Source: Clostridiaceae bacterium (GTDB lineage Bacteria; Bacillota; Clostridia; DSM-8532). From it: 47,443 nucleotides of DNA. Within the stretch, counting starts at the first letter, position 1; each line of letters begins with the position of its first letter. Shown here piece by piece: positions 41,874 to 47,443 of this stretch. The notes below the pieces were generated by a model. That model made no database searches. It saw only the letters and a program-made list of their open reading frames with translations, and was not told where the DNA came from. The translations under genes were made by a program, and so were the position numbers. The stretch is taken from the NCBI GenBank assembly GCA_012521615.1, contig JAAYMA010000050.1:1-47443 (forward strand), in the 5' to 3' direction.

Positions 41874-43649
41874 ATGATGATGAATCAAGGCAGAATCGTT
41901 AAGGTATCCGGACCTTTAGTTATCGCAGAAAATATGCGTGACTGTAATATGCTTGACGTTGTCCATGTCTCGGACAAAAAGCTTATAGGCGAGATTCTTG
42001 AAATTCATGAAGACAGGGCTTCCATCCAGGTTTACGAGGAAACCTCCGGTCTTGGTCCCGGCGAAATAGTAGTCTCTACCCGGGAGCCTCTAAGTGTTGA
42101 GTTGGGGCCCGGGCTTATTGAAAATATCTTCGATGGTATTCAAAGACCCCTGGATGCCATGAGAATTCAGACAGGAAATAATATTACCAGGGGAGTTCAT
42201 ATTAATGCTCTGGACAGGACTAAAAAATGGTCTTTTGTCCCCACTGTAAAAGCCGGAGACTATGTTAAGGCAGGAGATATAATCGGAACAGTCCAGGAAA
42301 ACGAAGTTTTTGAACACCGTATACTTGTTCCCTTAGGAATTGAAGGAACAATTGAAAATATCCGCAGCGGGGAGTATACAGTTGATACGGTTGTAGCAGA
42401 AGTAAGGGATCAGGACGGAAAGAGCCATGCCCTGACTATGATGCAGAAATGGCCTGTCCGTAAAGAACGGCCATATAAAGAAAAACTTGCTCCAAATGAG
42501 CCTTTGATTACAGGTCAGCGTGTAATTGATACACTTTTCCCCATTGCGTCAGGTGGAGTGGCTGCCATCCCGGGTCCTTTCGGAAGTGGAAAAACAGTTG
42601 TACAGCATCTGCTGGCCAAATGGTCAGAGGCCGACCTGGTAGTTTATATAGGCTGCGGCGAACGCGGCAATGAAATGACAGATGTTTTAAGGGAATTCCC
42701 TGAACTGCATGATCCAAAAACAGGGCATCCCCTTATGAAACGTACTGTTCTTATAGCAAATACTTCAGATATGCCTGTTGCTGCCCGTGAGGCATCTATT
42801 TATACAGGCATAACCATTGCGGAATATTTCAGGGATATGGGATATACAGTGGCATTAATGGCTGACTCTACTTCCAGATGGGCGGAAGCCCTGCGTGAGA
42901 TGTCGGGACGCCTTGAAGAAATGCCCGGCGAAGAAGGCTATCCCGCTTATTTGTCATCCCGTCTTGCCCAGTTCTATGAGCGGGCAGGTAAGGTCAAAAC
43001 ACTTGGTTCAAGCGACAGAACAGGTGCTATAAGTGTAATAGGAGCTGTATCACCTCCCGGTGGAGACCTTTCGGAGCCGGTTACCCAGGCCACATTAAGA
43101 ATTGTTAAGGTATTCTGGGGTCTTGATTATAATTTGTCATACAGACGCCATTTCCCTGCTATTAACTGGCTTACGAGTTATTCACTTTATCAGGACAGGC
43201 TTGACGAATGGTACCGCAAAAATGTATCCAGGGACTGGAGCAGATACCGGGAAGATATGATGCGTATCCTTCAGGAAGAAGCAAGTCTTCAGGAAATAGT
43301 CCAGCTGGTAGGCGTTGATGCGTTGTCTCCTGCTGACAGGGTCACTCTTGAGGCTGCCAGGTCCATTCGTGAAGATTATCTGCAGCAGAATGCCTTTGAT
43401 GAAGTAGATACTTACAGTTCACTTGAAAAACAGTTTGGAATGCTGAAAATAATTCTTGCGTTTTATTACAAGAGCATGGAGGCAATCAGGAAAGGTGTAG
43501 GTATAGACGACCTGTTCTCTATGCCTGTGAGAGAAAAAATAGCAAGATTAAAATATGTTCCTGAAGAGAAAATAAAGGAAACCTTCAGCGAGGTCGATGA
43601 AGAGCTCTCAAACCAGATAGAAGCTTTGATAAACAGAGCGGGTGATTAA
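41874..43649 (+). CDS. atpA: V/A-type ATPase catalytic subunit A
   Basis: The catalytic subunit, 591 residues. The P-loop [11 protein letters not shown] is near residues 233-243, followed by [30 protein letters not shown] and the non-homologous bulge region (about 110-190) that distinguishes V-type A from F-type beta. The C-terminal helical domain follows. Three consecutive ATG codons (41874, 41877, 41880) follow AAAGGAA; the second has the best spacing, so the protein may be one residue shorter. Subunit B follows 29 bp later. Confidence 0.97.
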   Translation: MMMNQGRIVKVSGPLVIAENMRDCNMLDVVHVSDKKLIGEILEIHEDRASIQVYEETSGLGPGEIVVSTREPLSVELGPGLIENIFDGIQRPLDAMRIQTGNNITRGVHINALDRTKKWSFVPTVKAGDYVKAGDIIGTVQENEVFEHRILVPLGIEGTIENIRSGEYTVDTVVAEVRDQDGKSHALTMMQKWPVRKERPYKEKLAPNEPLITGQRVIDTLFPIASGGVAAIPGPFGSGKTVVQHLLAKWSEADLVVYIGCGERGNEMTDVLREFPELHDPKTGHPLMKRTVLIANTSDMPVAAREASIYTGITIAEYFRDMGYTVALMADSTSRWAEALREMSGRLEEMPGEEGYPAYLSSRLAQFYERAGKVKTLGSSDRTGAISVIGAVSPPGGDLSEPVTQATLRIVKVFWGLDYNLSYRRHFPAINWLTSYSLYQDRLDEWYRKNVSRDWSRYREDMMRILQEEASLQEIVQLVGVDALSPADRVTLEAARSIREDYLQQNAFDEVDTYSSLEKQFGMLKIILAFYYKSMEAIRKGVGIDDLFSMPVREKIARLKYVPEEKIKETFSEVDEELSNQIEALINRAGD

Positions 43650-43678
43650 TCTCTTCAGTAAGAAAGGAGAAAGCCATA

Positions 43679-45064
43679 ATGCTTAAAGAATATCGTTCTT
43701 TGGCTGAAGTTGCCGGACCGCTGCTGCTGGTTCGAAATGTAGAAGGGGTAACTTTTAACGAATTAGGTGAAATAGAGCTTGCAAATGGAGAGATAAGGCG
43801 CTGCAGGGTATTGGAAGTAGACGGGAACACTGCACTTGTTCAGTTATTTGAAGATGCAGTTGGAATAAACCTCTCCAACAGTAAGGTGCGTTTTTTGGGT
43901 CGCAATCTGGAGCTTCCTGTTTCAACAGATATGCTCGGCAGAGTTTTTGATGGAATGGGAAATCCCATTGATAATGGACCTGCAATAATTCCGGAGAAGA
44001 GACTGGATATCAACGGACTTCCGATAAACCCGACCTCCAGGGACTATCCAAACGAGTTTATTCAGACCGGAATATCTGCAATAGATGGGCTGAATACTCT
44101 GGTACGAGGGCAGAAGTTGCCTATTTTCTCAGCTTCGGGTCTGCCTCATGCAGATTTGGCCGCCCAGATAGCACGCCAGGCCAAGGTTCTTGGAACTGAC
44201 AGCAAGTTTGCGGTTGTGTTTGCTGCAATAGGAATAACCTTTGAAGAAGCAGATTTCTTTATCAGCGACTTCAAAAGAACCGGCGCAATAGAACGTGCCG
44301 TTCTGTTCATGAATCTTGCCAATGACCCTGCTGTTGAACGTATTGCCACACCACGCATGGCGCTTACGGCAGCAGAATATCTGGCATTTGAAAAAGACAT
44401 GCATGTGCTTGTTATACTGACAGATATCACAAACTATGCAGAAGCCCTGCGTGAAGTTTCAGCAGCACGTAAGGAAGTACCCGGACGACGTGGGTATCCC
44501 GGGTATTTGTATACAGACCTTGCAACCTTGTACGAAAGGGCAGGCCGTATAGTAGGAAAAGAAGGCTCCATTACTCTTATTCCTATACTTACCATGCCCG
44601 AAGATGACAAGACGCATCCCATTCCTGACCTTACAGGATATATTACAGAGGGTCAGATAATATTAAGCCGTGAGCTTCACAAGAAAGGCTTAAGACCGCC
44701 CATAGATGTACTGCCTTCACTTTCCAGACTTAAGGATAAAGGAATAGGAGAGGGCAGAACCCGTGAAGACCACGCAAATACAATGAATCAGCTGTTTGCA
44801 GCTTATGCCCGTGGTAAAGAGGCCAAAGAACTGGCAGCCATTTTAGGTGAAGCTGCGCTTACAGATATAGACAAGCTTTATGCAAAGTTTTCAGATGAAT
44901 TTGAAAAACGTTATGTATCTCAGGGATATAATACCGACCGCAGTATTGAAGAAACACTGGATTTAGGCTGGGAACTGCTGTCCATTTTGCCTGTATCTGA
45001 ACTTAAGAGAATTGATATTAAATATATTGATAAATATCATCCTGACAGGAAAAAGAACGGTTAA
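43679..45064 (+). CDS. atpB: V/A-type ATPase regulatory subunit B
   Basis: The non-catalytic partner of A, 461 residues. It lacks a P-loop, with [19 protein letters not shown] in its place, as is normal. The signatures [20 protein letters not shown] and [20 protein letters not shown] (split here) are typical of subunit B. It alternates with A in the A3B3 head. AAAGGAG precedes ATG 43679, and the spacing to subunit D is 44 bp. Confidence 0.97.
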   Translation: MLKEYRSLAEVAGPLLLVRNVEGVTFNELGEIELANGEIRRCRVLEVDGNTALVQLFEDAVGINLSNSKVRFLGRNLELPVSTDMLGRVFDGMGNPIDNGPAIIPEKRLDINGLPINPTSRDYPNEFIQTGISAIDGLNTLVRGQKLPIFSASGLPHADLAAQIARQAKVLGTDSKFAVVFAAIGITFEEADFFISDFKRTGAIERAVLFMNLANDPAVERIATPRMALTAAEYLAFEKDMHVLVILTDITNYAEALREVSAARKEVPGRRGYPGYLYTDLATLYERAGRIVGKEGSITLIPILTMPEDDKTHPIPDLTGYITEGQIILSRELHKKGLRPPIDVLPSLSRLKDKGIGEGRTREDHANTMNQLFAAYARGKEAKELAAILGEAALTDIDKLYAKFSDEFEKRYVSQGYNTDRSIEETLDLGWELLSILPVSELKRIDIKYIDKYHPDRKKNG

Positions 45065-45108
45065 TATCCGGCAAACAGAAATCAGCCAATATAAAGGAGT
45101 GAAACATA

Positions 45109-45780
45109 ATGGCAAGGCTTAATGTTAACCTTACCCGCATGGTGTTGACAAATCTGAAAAGAAGATTAAATACGGCAAGACGGGGTCATAAACTGCTCAA
45201 GGACAAACGCGATGAGCTTATGAAAAAGTTCCTTGAGATAGTCAAAGAGAACCGGAAAGAACGTGAAAAAGTCGAGAAAATGTTAATGGATGTTCATTCC
45301 CGGTTCATAATGGCTCGTGCCCTTATGAGCGACACTCATCTTGAGGAGGCTTTGATTTACCCTAAACAGAAAGTAACACTCAAGGCTTCGTCAAAAAATG
45401 TTATGAGTGTACAGGTTCCGGTATTTGAATTTGAAACCGAAGGGCAAGGTGACAGGGATATATTCCCGTATGGTTTTGCCAATACATCAGGGGAACTGGA
45501 TGAAGCAATTATCGCGTTGTCAAAGGTTACCCCCCACTTATTAAGACTTGCAGAGCTTGAAAAGACTGCTCAGCTTATGGCTGATGAAATTGAAAAGACA
45601 AGACGAAGGGTTAATGCTCTTGAATACGTTATGATCCCCAATCTGGAAGAGACCATAAAATATATTGTAATGAAACTGGATGAAAACGAGAGGGGAAACC
45701 TAACCCGTCTTATGAAAGTCAAGGACATGATACTTGAGCAGGCTCATGGGTATAAAAAGAAGATGACGGAAGAATCTTAG
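45109..45780 (+). CDS. atpD: V/A-type ATPase subunit D (central rotor shaft)
   Basis: A 223-residue antiparallel coiled-coil shaft turning inside A3B3. The N-terminus contains [21 protein letters not shown], and the C-terminal helix contains [24 protein letters not shown] (partly quoted), both strong family signatures. AAAGGAG precedes ATG 45109. It closes the operon. A hairpin at 45805-45828 follows about 25 bp after the stop. Confidence 0.96.
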   Translation: MARLNVNLTRMVLTNLKRRLNTARRGHKLLKDKRDELMKKFLEIVKENRKEREKVEKMLMDVHSRFIMARALMSDTHLEEALIYPKQKVTLKASSKNVMSVQVPVFEFETEGQGDRDIFPYGFANTSGELDEAIIALSKVTPHLLRLAELEKTAQLMADEIEKTRRRVNALEYVMIPNLEETIKYIVMKLDENERGNLTRLMKVKDMILEQAHGYKKKMTEES

Positions 45781-45804
45781 CAGTACAAAACACCATAAAA
45801 ACGG

Positions 45805-45828
45805 CAGATAACCTGTTATGGTTATCTG
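45805..45828 (+). terminator. Hairpin after the V-ATPase operon
   Basis: A perfect 9-bp stem CAGATAACC / GGTTATCTG with a TGTTAT loop. The downstream sequence is ACAACAACTTT, without a clear T run, so it may be a weak terminator or a 3'-stabilising hairpin. Confidence 0.55.
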
Positions 45829-45915
45829 ACAACAACTTTATGGTAACTTCATTTTGTTTGATTCCACCCCAACATTTACGCAGAGCCCATATTAATAGTG
45901 TTATTTTCTTGAAAT

Positions 45916-46224
45916 TCATTTATATAAAATAATAATTATGAAAGGAATAAATAACTGTACAAGAAATCTCCAGTCAACAGAATACAAATTAATAATTTTT
46001 AATTCCTTTAAAATAACATAAAGTATATTATACAAAGTTATCCATATTGTAAAAAATGTAATTCGGTTTAAGTTATTTTTGTCTTTACTATTTTTAATAC
46101 CTATAGGCAAAATTATATATGGAATTACAGTATAAAGAAAAGTTAATAGATTGTTTTCAATAATAAAAACATAAAGAGAAATCAGAAAGCCTATCGATAT
46201 ACATTAATAGGTTAATTTTTTCAT
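45916..46224 (-). pseudogene. Small membrane protein gene with premature stop (bacteriocin-immunity-like)
   Basis: A good start exists: GGGAAGG, 6 bp, then ATG at 46224 reading MKKLTY. An in-frame TAA follows at 46206-46204. The same frame then stays open to 45916 and encodes about 95 residues with three or four hydrophobic segments (GFLISLYVFII, FFTIWITLYNILYVIL, FLVQLFIPFIIIIL). Without the stop it would be a 102-residue membrane protein of the size of many bacteriocin immunity proteins. That function is inferred from size and its neighbourhood, not homology. A shortened product from TTG 46110 is possible. Confidence 0.5.
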
Positions 46225-46249
46225 AAATGCACCTTCCCTTTTACGAAAT

Positions 46250-46492
46250 TTAAGGGAAAGTACCCTTAAACTTATAGTAAAGATATTTAATTTTTGTGTT
46301 GAAGTAAATTTTAATCCGTATGTGAGAAATAGTATGATAAAATTTATCATCGAGAATAGGACTGCTATTTATTAATAATATATACTTAATCTTTTCTGGT
46401 ATTATAAATTTTGTAAGGAATAAGAATAATGCAAAAACATAATCATATAACAATAATAAGGAAAAAAACATTAGAATAATAGTTTTGTACAT
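46250..46492 (-). other. Doubtful open frame, 80 residues, hydrophobic start
   Basis: MYKTIILMFFSLLLLYDYV opens a frame with one or two membrane segments and a basic tail. There is no ribosome site before the ATG and no recognisable family. Base composition is very AT-rich. It may be a random open frame in decayed DNA, or part of the damaged locus. The rest of 45830-46760 shows no other convincing gene apart from the damaged ones listed here. Confidence 0.2.
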
Positions 46493-46580
46493 ATTAAAAA
46501 ATCTTTTGGGAGGCTAAAAGGGATTTCTTGTCTGCCATTATTAGTAATAAACATACAATTATTTTCTTGGAAGTTATTGT

Positions 46581-46760
46581 TTATTCTAATGAAAGAACTA
46601 AAATTATTATAATAATAAAAACAAATAGTCCGTTTAGTAAAAGCTCAATTACTTTTTCTTGAATATTTAGACTACTGTTTAAAATTCCTACAATATTAAT
46701 AAAAAGTATAACAAAAATAATGAATGTTAATATGAGAGTATACGTGATGTCTTGACTGAC
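46581..46760 (-). pseudogene. C-terminal fragment of a membrane protein, cut at the IS21 remnant
   Basis: On the minus strand a frame runs from the istB boundary to a TAA at 46583-46581. It reads about 57 residues with two strong membrane helices (TLILTFIIFVILFINIVGIL and GLFVFIIIIILVLSL) and no start codon of its own. It looks like the tail of a larger membrane protein broken where the IS21 sequence begins. Family unknown. Confidence 0.45.
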
Positions 46761-47037
46761 ATAATAAACTGGGGCTGTTCCATATTATTTGTGATGAATG
46801 GGGATTTATTCCGTTCGAAAAAGAAGGCTCTCAATTGCTATTCCAAGTTGGTCGGAATGCTATGAAAGAAGAAATTTGATTATCACCACCAATCTTGAAT
46901 TTAGCAAATGGAACGGTATATTTTACGATGAAAAACTTACCAGTGCCATTATAGACAGAATTATTCATCATAGTCATCTTATTGTTTTTGAAGGAACAAG
47001 CAATCGCTTAGAAAACTCTATGATTAAATCAAATTGA
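46760..47037 (+). pseudogene. IS21-family istB ATPase remnant, 5'-truncated and frameshifted
   Basis: The first frame reads KLGLFHIICDEWGFIPFEKE and then GSQLLFQV, the IstB Walker B region. Near 46849-46852 the frame shifts, and the other frame continues SECYERRNLIITTNLEFSKW and NGIFYDEKLTSAIIDRIIHH, the conserved IstB C-terminal block. The N-terminal half including Walker A is absent. A TGA at 46757-46759 and the adjoining membrane-protein fragment mark the left break. No istA is seen. It is a dead insertion sequence fragment. Confidence 0.85.
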
Positions 47038-47072
47038 AAAACTATTATTTTACAAAATTAGACTACCCGTGC

Positions 47073-47111
47073 TGCACTTTTCATGTCATTTTGGTGCATT
47101 TTTTCTTGACA
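47073..47111. repeat. Imperfect direct repeats, possible IS21 terminal region
   Basis: TGCACTTTTCATGTCA (47073-47088) and TGCATTTTTTCTTGACA (47095-47111) are similar repeats just downstream of the istB remnant. IS21-family ends carry several such internal repeats, so this may be the old right end of the element. Confidence 0.4.
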
Positions 47112-47112
47112 A

Positions 47113-47154
47113 AAAACATTTATTAGACTAGGTTGTCGGGACCCTAGTCTAATA
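47113..47154 (-). terminator. Terminator of the bacteriocin gene
   Basis: A perfect 12-bp stem TATTAGACTAGG / CCTAGTCTAATA (47121-47132 and 47143-47154) with a 10-base loop. Read on the minus strand it is followed by AAATGTTTTTTG, consistent with termination of the gene at 47166-47416. Confidence 0.7.
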
Positions 47155-47165
47155 TGTAGTAAAAT

Positions 47166-47416
47166 TTAATTGCTTATTAATCCTTTACCAATCAGATATC
47201 CACCTACAAGTCCACCAGCTGTTACAATACCGACTATCGCCCATCCTATTGGTCCCAGGACAGATATGCGGCAACACCCATAGACATAATTGTTTTTCCT
47301 CCAAAACCTATTGCAGCGGAAGTTGCCATACCAACTATTGTTCCGCCTGCAACAATTGTGTCACCGTCAACTCCACCATTAATTTCTAACATTTCTTGTG
47401 ATGTTAATTCATTCAT
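47166..47416 (-). pseudogene. Frameshifted double-glycine-leader bacteriocin precursor
   Basis: ATG at 47416 (AGGAAG upstream) encodes the leader MNELTSQEMLEINGG, which fits the GG-leader consensus LSxxELxxIxGG with cleavage after residue 15. A Gly-rich hydrophobic core follows: VDGDTIVAGGTIVGMATSAA, then IGFGGKTIMSMGVAAYLS. The frame then hits TAG at 47248-47246. One frame over, the sequence continues VLGPIGWAIVGIVTAGGLVG and GYLIGKGLISN to a TAA at 47166. The total of 251 nt implies one missing base near 47256-47262. GxxxG motifs suggest a class II (Blp/two-peptide-like) pore former. Confidence 0.75.
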
Positions 47417-47443
47417 ATGTATATTACTTCCTGTTAATTTGAT

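Noticed and set aside
43679-45064. Missing P-loop in V-ATPase subunit B as a possible defect
   Set aside because: Loss of the P-loop is normal for this non-catalytic subunit.
1-47443. CRISPR arrays, tRNA and rRNA genes, prophage att sites
   Set aside because: I looked for regular direct repeats with spacers, tRNA cloverleaf signatures and rRNA segments and found none.

Overview
The window looks like chromosome of a spore-forming clostridial Firmicute. The evidence is low-to-moderate GC by eye, strong AGGAGG-type ribosome sites, frequent TTG/GTG starts, FapR control of lipid synthesis, a bacterial V/A-type ATPase, a clostridial Cys-rich protein that may be spore-related, and LytS/YesN-type sugar sensing. 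A relative of cellulolytic clostridia (Acetivibrio/Ruminiclostridium-like) is my best guess, from gene content only. Almost everything is on the + strand in tight operons.

Layout. (1) 2-7776: DNA maintenance and housekeeping genes: nadK (cut by the window edge), argR, recN, engB, cinA, murJ, then recA with its own sigma-A promoter, a LexA-type SOS operator and a terminator. (2) 7964-19520: a sugar-sensing and uptake island. A membrane-anchored sugar-binding sensor, a LytS/YesM-type histidine kinase and a YesN-type AraC regulator are followed by two sugar-binding lipoproteins, an ABC ATPase, a permease and a chemoreceptor. (3) 19616-20608: recX and an orphan Flp1-like pilin with its own promoter. 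(4) 20760-27849: fapR-plsX-fabH-fabD-fabG-acpP, a terminator, fabF, a palindromic REP-like element, then rnc. (5) 27859-31814: radical SAM protein, fumarase alpha subunit, rsmI, a convergent UspA-like gene and a HAD hydrolase. (6) 32029-32298: a strong extended -10 promoter and a terminator bracket a structured non-coding RNA of about 235 nt, possibly 6S RNA. (7) 32307-35580: an alpha/beta-hydrolase-fold protein that has lost its catalytic Ser and His, a beta-propeller-like protein and the Cys-rich protein. (8) 35844-45780: a membrane diguanylate cyclase 17 bp upstream of a complete nine-gene V/A-ATPase operon (G/H-I-K-E-C-F-A-B-D). The K subunit carries the full set of Na+ ligands known from Enterococcus hirae NtpK. 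(9) 45781-47443: an AT-rich gene graveyard. It holds a frameshifted double-glycine bacteriocin precursor, an immunity-sized membrane gene with an early stop, a truncated and frameshifted IS21 istB remnant and a broken membrane-protein end.

The genes work together mainly in three blocks. The sensor/kinase/regulator trio probably controls the adjacent sugar importer. FapR probably controls the plsX-fab operon. The V/A-ATPase probably pumps or uses Na+. The most interesting signals are the stand-alone ncRNA, the 13-bp inverted repeat that includes the Shine-Dalgarno sequence of the main sugar-binding protein gene, the palindrome over the pilin promoter, the pseudo-hydrolase, the cyclase-ATPase linkage and the decayed bacteriocin locus.
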